From Candidatus Gordonibacter avicola (GTDB lineage: Bacteria > Actinomycetota > Coriobacteriia > Coriobacteriales > Eggerthellaceae): 64,000 nt of DNA. A model generated the notes under the pieces. The model was not told the DNA's origin. It made no database searches and saw nothing but the letters and a program-made list of their open reading frames with translations. Shown here piece after piece: positions 55,159 to 63,950 of this stretch (the first letter of the stretch is position 1; the number at the start of each line of letters is the position of its first letter). The stretch is taken from contig DXGM01000016.1 of the NCBI GenBank assembly GCA_019113915.1, forward strand, positions 1-64,000, read 5' to 3'. The position numbers and the translations under genes are program-made.

Positions 55159-57156
55159 GTGACCGGAAACATGACGGGCAAGGTGTTCAACAACCGCTAC
55201 CAGATAACGGAGCGCATCGGCATCGGCGGCATGGCCGAGGTGTACCGCGCGCAGGACAACGTCCTGGGGCGCCTGGTTGCCGTGAAGGTCATGCTGCCCC
55301 AGTACGCCGCCGACCCCAACTTCACCAAGCGCTTCAAGCAGGAAGCCGCCGCGGCCGCCAACCTGCAAAGCCCCTACATTGTGAACGTGTACGACTGGGG
55401 ACAGGACGACGGCACCTACTATATAGTGATGGAGTTCGTCCGCGGAAGCGACCTGAAAACCGCCATCAACGAACGCGGCGCCATCAACCAGCGCAAGGTG
55501 GCCGAAATTGGCTCGCAGGTGTGCCAGGCGCTTTCGGTGGCGCACGGGCTGGACATCATCCACCGCGACATTAAGCCGCAGAACATCATGGTGCAGCCCG
55601 ACGGCAACGTGAAGGTGATGGACTTCGGCATTGCGCGCGCGAAGAACTCCGTGATGACGCAAACGTCCTCGGTATTGGGCACGGCCCACTACATTTCGCC
55701 TGAACAGGCGCAGGGTAAGGAACTCACCGCCGCCAGCGACATGTACTCGCTGGGCATTGTGATGTACGAAGCCGCCACCGGCCGTCTGCCGTTCGACGGC
55801 CCCGATGCCGTGAGCGTGGCCATGAAGCAGGTGAACGAGCTGCCCGCGCCGCCGCGCGAGATCAACCCCGACATCGACCCGGCGCTTGAAGCCATTATCA
55901 TGCGCGCCATGGCAAAGAACCCCTCCGAGCGTTTCGCCACTGCACAGGACATGCGCTACGCGCTAAACGACTACCTGGCGGGACGTCCCGTGAATGTAGG
56001 CAACGCAGGCAACTTCACCAGCGCTGAGACGGCCGTGATGGGCGGCGTGGTGCCCCCCATGGCTGTGGCCGATGGCACCGCCGTGATGCCCGCCATGGGC
56101 AAGGGCGGCGTCAAACCCGCGGTTTCCAGCAGCGGCTCCAAAAACTACCGCAACGACAACAATGCTCCCAAGGGTTCGAAGAAGACGCTGTTTATAGTGC
56201 TGGGTATTCTGGCCGCGCTCATTGTGGTGGGCGGCATTGCGTTTGCGCTGATGAGCGGTCTTGGCGCGTCGGGCGACCCCGTGCCGGACTTGAAGGGCAT
56301 GACACAGGAGCAGGCCGAAGCCAAGCTGAAGGAACAGGGCTTCCAACTGGGATCGGTCGACCAGAAATACGACGAGGCCGAGGCCGGTAAGATTATCGGC
56401 CAGGACCCCAAAGCAGGCGACAAGCGCGAAAAGGGCACCAAGGTGAACATCACCGTGTCGCAAGGCGCGCAGCAAATTGCGGTGCCCGACTTGAAGAATA
56501 TGACCGTGGATGACGCGAAGAAATTGTTGATTGAGAAGGGCCTCGTGCCCAGCGCCGGCACGCCAAAGAGTTCCGACGACGTGGAGAAGGGCAAGGTCAT
56601 GGGCCAGAGCCCCGAGGCCGGCTCCAAGGTAGAGAAGGGCGCAACGGTTGAATACTACCAGTCGCTTGGGCCCGAGGGCACCGACGTGCCGAGCGTGGTG
56701 GGCAGCATGGAAGGCGAAGCGGTAGCTACGCTGCAGAACGCTGGCTTCAAGGTGACGACGGACTACACTTCGAGCGATAGCGTTGAGTCGGGCCTGGTTA
56801 TTAGCCAGAGCCCCAACGCGAAGCAAAAGTTGAAGCCTGGCGAGACCGTAAACATTGTGGTGAGCACCGGCAAGCAGGCCACGTACTACAATGTGAACCT
56901 GAACGCCAACGGCGGCGGCACGGTGAACGCCTCCAGCTTCTCCGTTGAAGAAGGCGACAGCGTACGAATTACCATCATGCCTGACCCCGGCTACATCGTG
57001 GCCTCGGTGATTGGCCTCGACGGCGTGCCTCAGTCCGGCGGTACGTTCACCGTGCCGAACGTCAAGAACGACGTGAACATAACGGTAACGTTCCAACAAT
57101 CAACCCCCACCACCCCTGACCCCCCGGACGACGAGAAAACCCCCACAACAAACTAA
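55159..57156 (+). CDS. pknB: PASTA-domain Ser/Thr protein kinase (PknB-like)
   Basis: A 665-residue membrane kinase. The kinase domain (about 10-275) has GIGGMAEVY, VAVKVM, HRDIKPQNIM, DFGIARAKNS and GTAHYISPEQ. After a juxtamembrane region there is one membrane helix (342-366) and three PASTA repeats (VPDLKGM, VPDLKNM, VPSVVGS) that bind muropeptides or lipid II. The last 95 residues form a beta domain (YYNVNLNANGGGTVNASSFS) and a Pro/Thr tail, which the usual PknB lacks. The start is GTG at 55159 with AAAGGAG; an ATG at 55171 is possible. A terminator follows. Confidence 0.95.
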   Translation: MTGNMTGKVFNNRYQITERIGIGGMAEVYRAQDNVLGRLVAVKVMLPQYAADPNFTKRFKQEAAAAANLQSPYIVNVYDWGQDDGTYYIVMEFVRGSDLKTAINERGAINQRKVAEIGSQVCQALSVAHGLDIIHRDIKPQNIMVQPDGNVKVMDFGIARAKNSVMTQTSSVLGTAHYISPEQAQGKELTAASDMYSLGIVMYEAATGRLPFDGPDAVSVAMKQVNELPAPPREINPDIDPALEAIIMRAMAKNPSERFATAQDMRYALNDYLAGRPVNVGNAGNFTSAETAVMGGVVPPMAVADGTAVMPAMGKGGVKPAVSSSGSKNYRNDNNAPKGSKKTLFIVLGILAALIVVGGIAFALMSGLGASGDPVPDLKGMTQEQAEAKLKEQGFQLGSVDQKYDEAEAGKIIGQDPKAGDKREKGTKVNITVSQGAQQIAVPDLKNMTVDDAKKLLIEKGLVPSAGTPKSSDDVEKGKVMGQSPEAGSKVEKGATVEYYQSLGPEGTDVPSVVGSMEGEAVATLQNAGFKVTTDYTSSDSVESGLVISQSPNAKQKLKPGETVNIVVSTGKQATYYNVNLNANGGGTVNASSFSVEEGDSVRITIMPDPGYIVASVIGLDGVPQSGGTFTVPNVKNDVNITVTFQQSTPTTPDPPDDEKTPTTN

Positions 57157-57160
57157 CCCA

Positions 57161-57189
57161 AACGGGCACCCCACGGTGCCCGTTTTTTT
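57161..57189 (+). terminator. Terminator of the fhaA-pknB operon
   Basis: A 10-bp stem AACGGGCACC / GGTGCCCGTT followed by a T7 run. Confidence 0.92.
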
Positions 57190-57213
57190 GCACGAGCGAG
57201 TCGCCTCCCGCCT

Positions 57214-57238
57214 CATAGTGTGACGCGCTAACGCGCTA
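57214..57238 (-). repeat. Solo family-1 end motif
   Basis: CATAGTGTGACGCGCTAACG followed by CGCTA, in reverse orientation, between the pknB terminator and the NlpC/P60 gene. Confidence 0.6.
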
Positions 57239-57363
57239 TCCATCTTCTCCTTACACCTTGGGGGTTTGGAGTATTGGCGGGCTTTTTGGTGAGGGCTGAG
57301 GAGCGTGGTAAGATAGTACCCGTATGCTCTGCCATGCCCCAGGCCCACTCAAGGAGGTACCGC

Positions 57364-58470
57364 ATGCCCGAGCCGTTCAACGCCCTCAGTCGGCGCACGT
57401 TTATTGGAGGCGCCGCCGTCGCAGGTGCTACTGCCCTCGCCTTCCCCTCAACCGCGCTTGGCGTAAGCGCCGCCGAGAAGCAGGCCGAAGCGGACGCCGT
57501 TCGCAATCAACTGGTAGGCCTTCAGGCCGACCTCGAGGCCGCCGCCGAAAACTTCTACACCGCCGAAGCTGAGCGCGACGCTGCAAAGCAAGCCATGGAG
57601 GCCGAACAGGCCAAAATCGACCTCGCCAACCAAGAGATCGCCGATCTGCAAAGCCGCCTGGGCCTGCGCGCCCGCAGCATGTATCGCTCCGGGTCGGCCA
57701 CGTTCCTGGACTTCCTCATGGGAGCCACCTCATTTGCCGAGTTCACCCAGAACTGGGATCTGCTGAATGGCCTGAACGAGAGCGACGCCGAAATGGTGGC
57801 GCAGACCAAAGACCTGCGCGCCCAGGTGGAAGCCTCGAAGGCCGAATACGAAAAGCAGGAACAGATTGCTGCCGAAAAGGCCGCCGAGGCCAAAACCATC
57901 AAGGATCAAACCGAGGCCAAAGTACAGCAAGCCCAAGACCTCATGAACTCACTCGACGCCGAGGCGCGTCAGTTGCTGGAGCAGGAACAGGCCGCCGCGG
58001 CCGCAGCTGCGGCCGCGCAGAAGCAGGCCGAACTCGAAGCTCAGCTGCAGCGCGAGCAGGGCGGCGGAGGCTCCGACGGGGGTAGCTACGACATACCTTC
58101 CGGCGGCAATGGTGTGGAAGTTCCCTCGCAGGGTTCGGTGGTTGATTACGCGCTCTCACGCATTGGCTGTCCGTATGTATGGGGGGCCGAAGGACCCGAC
58201 TCGTTTGATTGCTCGGGGTTAGTGACCTGGGCATATCGCCAGGTGGGCATGTACGTGCCGCACCAGAGCGAGTCTCAGTATAGCGCTGCGCGCCAGCGCG
58301 TTCCCGTGTCGGAGGCGCGCCCGGGCGACGTGCTGTGGCGCTACGGCCACGTGGGCATTGCCGTGGGCTACGGCGGCGTACCGTACGTACACGCTCCCAC
58401 CGAAGGCGCGCTCGTACGCGACACCGACTCGCTTGGCTGGTCGGGTTTCACCTGCGCATTACGCTTCTAA
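57364..58470 (+). CDS. Tat-exported NlpC/P60 peptidoglycan endopeptidase
   Basis: A 368-residue hydrolase. A twin-arginine signal (SRRTFIGGAAVAG) ends near residue 35. A long coiled coil (about 38-235) contains an internal FLDFLMGATSFAEFTQ segment like that of RipA/PcsB-type proteins. After a Gly/Ser linker the NlpC/P60 domain (about 255-368) has the catalytic Cys in FDCSGLVTW, His in YGHVGIAVG, and the polar third residue in VHAP. It cuts stem peptides for daughter-cell separation. The ATG at 57364 follows AGGAGGT. It lies after the wall-growth kinase operon. Confidence 0.92.
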   Translation: MPEPFNALSRRTFIGGAAVAGATALAFPSTALGVSAAEKQAEADAVRNQLVGLQADLEAAAENFYTAEAERDAAKQAMEAEQAKIDLANQEIADLQSRLGLRARSMYRSGSATFLDFLMGATSFAEFTQNWDLLNGLNESDAEMVAQTKDLRAQVEASKAEYEKQEQIAAEKAAEAKTIKDQTEAKVQQAQDLMNSLDAEARQLLEQEQAAAAAAAAAQKQAELEAQLQREQGGGGSDGGSYDIPSGGNGVEVPSQGSVVDYALSRIGCPYVWGAEGPDSFDCSGLVTWAYRQVGMYVPHQSESQYSAARQRVPVSEARPGDVLWRYGHVGIAVGYGGVPYVHAPTEGALVRDTDSLGWSGFTCALRF

Positions 58471-58507
58471 ACCTGTTGCGCGTCAGCGCGCGGCAACCCG
58501 CAATCTC

Positions 58508-58547
58508 ACGGCCACCCAACCCACAGCAGGTGGCCGTTCTCGTTTTA
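58508..58547 (+). terminator. Terminator of the NlpC/P60 gene
   Basis: A 9-bp stem ACGGCCACC / GGTGGCCGT followed by TCTCGTTTT; it overlaps the 3' end of the convergent solute-binding gene. Confidence 0.8.
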
Positions 58548-59936
58548 CGACCTTGCCGCCTCTATTGCAGCCAATCCCTCTGCCCGCGCCGCGTTACAGC
58601 CCTCGTCAATAGCAGCGGCCACTTCCGCAGGCGCTTTTGTGCCGCGCAACAAATCCTGCATGTTGGGATAGAATGCCGCGCGCACGCCTTCCCAATTGGG
58701 CGTGTTGTTCAGGAAGTCCACCGTGTTTTGCGAGTTGCGACTGTACGTATCAAGGTACGCAATCTCGTCTTTGTGCTGCTCCACCACATGCTTGTTCACC
58801 GGAATACTGCTCAGCGCATAACGCAGCATATCATCGTCAGAATAGATGAAACGCACAAAATCCTTCGTGGCCTGCACCTTGTCCGGATCACCGTTGTTAA
58901 ACACTGTAAAGCCATTCAAGAACGTAGTGGCAATGCCCGCGCCCGTAGGGTCAGGGAAGTTTGCCAAAAACACATCCAAGCCCGCTTCGTCGCCAATACG
59001 CACGTTAACCATATTACCCGGACACAAAGCTACCTGCCCGCTGTTGAATAGCTGAATGGTATCAATGAACTCCAAGTTCTCGGCACCCTTTGGAATGATG
59101 CCGCGCTCGTTCAGCGACACCAGCCACTCAAGCGCCCGTACGCCCTCCGGTGAGCTGACGTCAAAGGTGCCGTCCGCGTTGTAGAACGGGGCGCCAAACG
59201 CGCGCAGCAACGTCATGATATGCGTGTCACCCTGGTTGTTCGCTGCATAAAACGCCAGAGGAAACGTGCCGCCTTGAGCCATGGATGCCTTGAGGGCGTT
59301 CAGAATCTCATTAAACTCGTCGATGCTCCACTGGGCAATTTCGCCCTCGGCGGGAATGAATCGGTCCAGGCCAGCGGCGCGCATGAGCTCGCCGTTTACC
59401 ATCAGCGTGTTTTGCAGCTGATAAAGCGGCATGGTGTAGGTGACTCCATCCACGCTGCACTGTTGCCAGATGGCGTCGTCGATATCTGCACGCAACTCGG
59501 CATCAATCACATCATCAAGCGCCGCCACGCGACCTTCGCGAATGTAGGTGGGTAGATTGAACGACCCCGCGAACAGCACATCGGCGGCCTCGGGCGTACC
59601 AAACTTATCGATAACCTGCGTCTTTTCATCCACATACTGGAACTTCGTGTAGTTAAAGGAAACGTCGTAATTCTCATAGGTGGCAGCAAAGCGCTCACCC
59701 GCCTCCTGAAACAGGTCAAACACCTCAGCATCGGGATGGTCCGCATCATAAGCCATGGTCACAGGAGGACATTTCACGTTGATAGTGACCTGCTTCTTAC
59801 CTGCGGTACCATCACCAGCGCCACCCGCACCGCCGCCGCCCACACAACCCGTCAGCGCGCCGCTCGTCAACACAGCCACGCCGACACCCGCCGAGGCCAG
59901 CACGAACTCCCTCCTGCTCATAGTTTGTTCGCTCAT
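58545..59936 (-). CDS. Tat-lipoprotein solute-binding protein, coupled to a hybrid kinase
   Basis: A 463-residue family 1 solute-binding protein. The signal has a twin arginine (SRREFVLASAG) and ends in a lipobox (GALTGC). A Gly-rich linker leads to the two-lobed fold: KFGTPEAADVLFAGSFNLPT, VTYTMPLYQLQNTLMVNGEL, GQVALCPGNMVNVRIGDEAG and FVRFIYSDDDMLRYALSSIP. These resemble sugar-binding proteins of ABC importers, but there is no permease or ATPase gene here. Its ATG overlaps the stop of the hybrid kinase by 4 nt, so it is probably a sensing subunit of that kinase rather than a transport part. Confidence 0.87.
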   Translation of the reverse strand: MSEQTMSRREFVLASAGVGVAVLTSGALTGCVGGGGAGGAGDGTAGKKQVTINVKCPPVTMAYDADHPDAEVFDLFQEAGERFAATYENYDVSFNYTKFQYVDEKTQVIDKFGTPEAADVLFAGSFNLPTYIREGRVAALDDVIDAELRADIDDAIWQQCSVDGVTYTMPLYQLQNTLMVNGELMRAAGLDRFIPAEGEIAQWSIDEFNEILNALKASMAQGGTFPLAFYAANNQGDTHIMTLLRAFGAPFYNADGTFDVSSPEGVRALEWLVSLNERGIIPKGAENLEFIDTIQLFNSGQVALCPGNMVNVRIGDEAGLDVFLANFPDPTGAGIATTFLNGFTVFNNGDPDKVQATKDFVRFIYSDDDMLRYALSSIPVNKHVVEQHKDEIAYLDTYSRNSQNTVDFLNNTPNWEGVRAAFYPNMQDLLRGTKAPAEVAAAIDEGCNAARAEGLAAIEAARS

Positions 59937-62068
59937 CGAGTCCCTCCCTTTCCCTCTGAGCCAATTGCGCGCAGTTTATCCAGCAAAAGCCCCACGTCAA
60001 GTGGCTTGGTTACCACATCATTCATACCGGCGCTTAAAGCGCGATCCACGTCATCACGAAATGCGTTCGCCGTCAGCGCCAGGATGGGCACAGCGGCGCT
60101 ATCTGTGCGCTTGAGCGCGCGGATGGCATCGGTAGCTTGGTAGCCATCCATTCGCGGCATCTGTAAGTCCATCAGCACCACATCGTAGGTGCCTTCTTCG
60201 CTGGCAGCAAAAGCCTCCAGCGCTTCTGCGCCGTCGCTTGCGGCGGTCACCACACAGCCTTCATCTTTAAGGATATCCACAATAATCATGCGGTTCACGC
60301 CGTTGTCTTCGGCCACCAGCACACATTTTCCCTCAAGCGTAACGTCATCTGCAGCCGCACCTACGGCATCGGCGGTCGATTGGTCGGCTGCCATCTGCAA
60401 CGGCACCGTCACCGTGAACGTCGACCCGCATCCCTGCTCGCTTTCCACTTCAATGGTGCCACCCATTTCTTCCACCAGTATCTTGGAAAGCGAGGCACCC
60501 AAACCTGTACCGTTGCGCGATGCCGCTCGTTTCTCCTGTTCAAACGGCTCCCATATACGTTCAAGGAAGCTGGGGCTCATGCCACACCCCGTGTCAGACA
60601 CCACAAACGTGGTGCGCGCCACAGTTCCTTCGCCCGCCACAACTTGGCTCACGTTCAACGACACCCGGCCGCCCTCGGGTGTAAACTTAAGCGCGTTACC
60701 CAGCAAATTAACAATGACTTGTTTGATGCGCATTTCGTCGCCCACCACCCGGCGAGCCGGCAACTCACCATACACAACAGAGAACTGCAAGTTGCGCGGC
60801 TTCGCCTGCAGACCGATGAGCGTGTCGATGTCGTCCAGCATAGCCGCCAGGTCGAACGACTGCGCGTACAGCTCCATCTGGCCGCTTTCGATTTTTGACA
60901 TGTCCAACACGTCCGTGATCACACTCTTCAGGTAGTCCGCGGACACGTCCGCCTGATCCAGATAGCCGGACAGTTTTTCCTTGTCATCCACATTCTGCCG
61001 CATGAGATACTGAAGTCCCACCAGGCCGTTCAGCGGCGTGCGTATCTCGTGGCTCATGTTGGCAAGGAAGGTGGATTTTGCCTTTTCGGACTCACGCGCC
61101 ACACGCGCGTCGCGCACCGAGCGAAACACCGTGAACAGCACGCCCGCTATCAGAAGTCCCAGTAGGCCAAAGAACAAGAGCGAGCGCGTCATGAGCTCGT
61201 TCACCTGGTGCGATGTCACCGACGCGTTCACCTTCACCACCAAATACCACCTGCTGTCAGCAATGGGCACCATGGTAACGTAGTAGCGCTCGTCGCCCAT
61301 GCGATACTCAGCAAACACGTTTTCGCCGCGCTCGATAGCGGCGCGGCTTTCGGCAAGCGAACCTGACACGAATGAGGCATCTTTCAACTCGGCGAAAAAG
61401 TCCTGACCATCGGACCCGCCGTAATAACGGCTGGCCGTCACAATTTCGCCCGTATTGCGAATAACTAGGGCGACGCCTTGGCCATCGAAGCTTTCGAACC
61501 GCATGCCAGCCTCGATATCGGCTACAGGCACAAGCCCCACCACGCTTTCGATGCGCTCTCCGTCGCAAACTACCGGAGTATCCAGCTTCACACCATATAC
61601 CAGGTACTCGCCCCACTTTTCGCGCTCTTCCAGTGTGTAGCGTATGACGAAGCGGTCGTCGGCAGCGCGATAGGTGTCGGCCCATTCGACATCATTAAGA
61701 GTGGAGGCAAGGTAGGTATTATCGTAGAGATGTTCCTGGTCAGTTACCAGATAGATACGTTCGAATGAAGAGGACCGCACCTCCACGCTCAGCTGGTACG
61801 ACAAGTCAGCCACTTCGCCCTTGCGCGCAAGCCGAATGCGCTCGGATACTGAATCCAAATAATCCCACTTGCTGGTCATTTGGTTGTGAATACCCTGCGC
61901 ATCGTGGTCGGCAATTTGCTCCATGAACGAAAGGGTAGTTCCGTTCACCGCTTGCGTGATACTTTGCTGGTAGAGCAGATAGCCGCCAGCTAACACCACC
62001 ACCGCAACCGCACACATGGCCAGGTAAACCAGCGGGCGAACTCCTGTGCGGGGCGTCTTCGGTGTCAT
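59933..62068 (-). CDS. Hybrid sensor histidine kinase with periplasmic sensor
   Basis: A 711-residue kinase. Membrane helices at about 12-33 and 298-320 frame a sensor of about 260 residues that looks like a Cache/dCache domain (IYLVTDQEHLY, GLVPVADIEAGM, VRNTGEIVTASRYYG-like). HisKA follows (FLANMSHEIRTPLNGLVGLQ), then ATPase (NLLGNALKFTPEGG, SDTGCGMS, GTGLGASLSKILVEEMGG) and a C-terminal receiver (VAEDNGVNRM, Asp in VVLMDLQMPRMDGY, Lys in VVTKPLD). It has no own HPt domain. The start at 62068 overlaps the preceding stop (ATGA) and has a GGAGGGAG site. Confidence 0.93.
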   Translation of the reverse strand: MTPKTPRTGVRPLVYLAMCAVAVVVLAGGYLLYQQSITQAVNGTTLSFMEQIADHDAQGIHNQMTSKWDYLDSVSERIRLARKGEVADLSYQLSVEVRSSSFERIYLVTDQEHLYDNTYLASTLNDVEWADTYRAADDRFVIRYTLEEREKWGEYLVYGVKLDTPVVCDGERIESVVGLVPVADIEAGMRFESFDGQGVALVIRNTGEIVTASRYYGGSDGQDFFAELKDASFVSGSLAESRAAIERGENVFAEYRMGDERYYVTMVPIADSRWYLVVKVNASVTSHQVNELMTRSLLFFGLLGLLIAGVLFTVFRSVRDARVARESEKAKSTFLANMSHEIRTPLNGLVGLQYLMRQNVDDKEKLSGYLDQADVSADYLKSVITDVLDMSKIESGQMELYAQSFDLAAMLDDIDTLIGLQAKPRNLQFSVVYGELPARRVVGDEMRIKQVIVNLLGNALKFTPEGGRVSLNVSQVVAGEGTVARTTFVVSDTGCGMSPSFLERIWEPFEQEKRAASRNGTGLGASLSKILVEEMGGTIEVESEQGCGSTFTVTVPLQMAADQSTADAVGAAADDVTLEGKCVLVAEDNGVNRMIIVDILKDEGCVVTAASDGAEALEAFAASEEGTYDVVLMDLQMPRMDGYQATDAIRALKRTDSAAVPILALTANAFRDDVDRALSAGMNDVVTKPLDVGLLLDKLRAIGSEGKGGTR

Positions 62069-63594
62069 GCAGCCGCTCCCTCCACTGCGACGATGCGCCC
62101 CACCACACCCAGTTTGTGCAGGGTGTCGCCGTCTTCGGCCCACACTACCAGGCACGCCACATTACAGCAGAGCAAGGTGCCATCAGCCAGCGGTAGGTCA
62201 ACCTGCGCCTCGAATACGGGGCTGGTCGGCGACGAGTTCTCGCTCACCCGCGCAAGAACCCCAATGGCCTTTGCGGTGTCGGGCAAAAATTCCCTGGCAG
62301 AGGCGCCCACCACAATTTCGGCGTACCCAAACCGTTCGCAGCCACGTCCGGAGAACACCACCGTGTCGCTTTCAATGTCATAGTCGAACAGCACCCCGTC
62401 GAAGTACGAAGCAGTGAACTTGAATTTCGCGCGCTCGCGCTCAAGCAGCAGCACCGTGCGGTCGGCCAGCCCCGGCTCGCTGCGTTCCATCACTTCGCGC
62501 GAGAGTTTGCCCACGTCGAACAACTCAAGCGACCGGTCGCTGCGCAGCGCTACCATGTCACGCAAATGGTCGGCCTCTTCCAAAAAGCAACGCATGAGGT
62601 CGGGGTTAAACGCACCACATTCGCCATTTTCTATCATGGCCACGGCTGTTTCGTGCGAGAAGGCGCTCTTGTACACGCGCTCACTCACCAGTGCATCGTA
62701 CACGTCGGCCAGCGCCACCACCTGGGCCGCCACGGGAATTTCTTCACCGGCAAGACCGTCGGGGTAGCCGCGACCGTCCCAGCGCTCGTGGTGCCAGCGG
62801 CAGATCTCGCGCGCGCACGTGACCAGGGCCTCGTTCTTGCCGAAGTGGAGGCCTTCCAGCATCTCGTCGCCGATGGCGGCGTGTGTCTTCATGACCTCGA
62901 ACTCTTCTTCGGTCAAACGTCCCGGCTTATTGAGAATCTCTTCGGGAATGGCAATTTTGCCAATGTCGTGCAGCGCTGCCGCGTTCGAGATGAGCGCAAT
63001 CTTTGACGGCGTGAGGTTGTAGTCAGGGAAGCGGCTTTTCATGGCTTCCAGCAAAATTTCGGTGATGATGCGGATGCGCGCCACGTGCAAACCCGACTCG
63101 CCGTTGCGGAATTCCACAACGGTGCTCAGGATGTCCACCATGAGCGTGTTGGTTTTTTCACGCTCTTGCACCTGCTCAGCTATCAAATCTTTCAGCAGGT
63201 TTTGCTTCGCGAACAGCGCGATGGTGTTGCGCACGCGCTGCAGCACCACCTCGGGGTCGAACGGACGGTTCACGTAATCGACCACGCCCAGCTCGAAGCC
63301 CTTGCGGATATAGGCGGGCGACGTCTCGGCGGAGATGACGATAACCGGCACGTCGTCGCTCCAATGGTTGCGATGCAAGTGGGTAAGAACGTCGAAGCCG
63401 TCCATGTTCGGCATGACAATATCCAGCAGAAGAAGCGCGATGGAGCCTTCACGGCGGCGCAGGATGTTGAGCGCCTCTACGCCATCGCAGGCTTCCAGGA
63501 TGTCGTAGTCATCCGACAAGATGTCGGAAAGCATGGAACGGTTGACAGCGGTATCGTCGGCAATGAGGATGGTTTGGCGTTTGCTGGCCGTCAT
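62065..63594 (-). CDS. Response regulator with HD-GYP phosphodiesterase and PAS-like domain
   Basis: A 509-residue protein. Receiver domain 1-125 (LIADDTAVNRSML, Asp in LLLLDIVMPNMDGF, Lys replaced by Arg in YVNRPFD). The HD-GYP domain (about 150-340) is canonical: HDIGKIAIPEEIL and HHERWDGRGYPDGLAGEEIP, with the metal-binding His and Asp residues present. It should cleave c-di-GMP. A C-terminal region (about 385-505, FTASYFDGVLFDYDIESDTV) resembles a PAS domain. The receiver has Arg where the conserved Lys normally lies, which is unusual. Both ends overlap neighbouring genes by 4 nt. Confidence 0.92.
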   Translation of the reverse strand: MTASKRQTILIADDTAVNRSMLSDILSDDYDILEACDGVEALNILRRREGSIALLLLDIVMPNMDGFDVLTHLHRNHWSDDVPVIVISAETSPAYIRKGFELGVVDYVNRPFDPEVVLQRVRNTIALFAKQNLLKDLIAEQVQEREKTNTLMVDILSTVVEFRNGESGLHVARIRIITEILLEAMKSRFPDYNLTPSKIALISNAAALHDIGKIAIPEEILNKPGRLTEEEFEVMKTHAAIGDEMLEGLHFGKNEALVTCAREICRWHHERWDGRGYPDGLAGEEIPVAAQVVALADVYDALVSERVYKSAFSHETAVAMIENGECGAFNPDLMRCFLEEADHLRDMVALRSDRSLELFDVGKLSREVMERSEPGLADRTVLLLERERAKFKFTASYFDGVLFDYDIESDTVVFSGRGCERFGYAEIVVGASAREFLPDTAKAIGVLARVSENSSPTSPVFEAQVDLPLADGTLLCCNVACLVVWAEDGDTLHKLGVVGRIVAVEGAAA

Positions 63595-63950
63595 GCGAGT
63601 TCACCGACTAGTGCGGTGAGATGCTCACAACTGGCTTTAAGCTGGCGATACAGTGCGTGCGCCCGCTCTTCCTCGCCAGGAGCAAGTCCGTCGCGCAAAC
63701 ATTCCACCAGTTCAACTGCGGTTTCGGTCATGGGCTTCAGCATGAGGTTCATGCTCATGCCCTTGATGGTGTGCGCGGCGCGAAAGGCGGCCTCATGGTC
63801 ACCTTGCTCCATAGCGCTATCCAGCGCGGCAAATGCCGGGTCGTCCATAGTTTGAACAAGATACGCTTTGATGCGTTCCTCTTTGCGAAGCAGCGCCAAA
63901 ACATCGGCGAAATCAACACCGATGTTTTCATATAACGCGCGCACGTCCAT
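63591..63950 (-). CDS. HPt-domain phosphotransfer protein
   Basis: A 119-residue helical protein with the phospho-His motif AAHTIKGMSMNL at about residue 60. It begins MDVRALYENIGVDFADVLAL, as in stand-alone HPt proteins. It is the first gene of a four-gene operon whose members overlap by ATGA. It would carry phosphate between the hybrid kinase's receiver and the HD-GYP regulator. The remaining 50 bases of the window are upstream of it and hold no further gene. Confidence 0.9.
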   Translation of the reverse strand: MDVRALYENIGVDFADVLALLRKEERIKAYLVQTMDDPAFAALDSAMEQGDHEAAFRAAHTIKGMSMNLMLKPMTETAVELVECLRDGLAPGEEERAHALYRQLKASCEHLTALVGELA

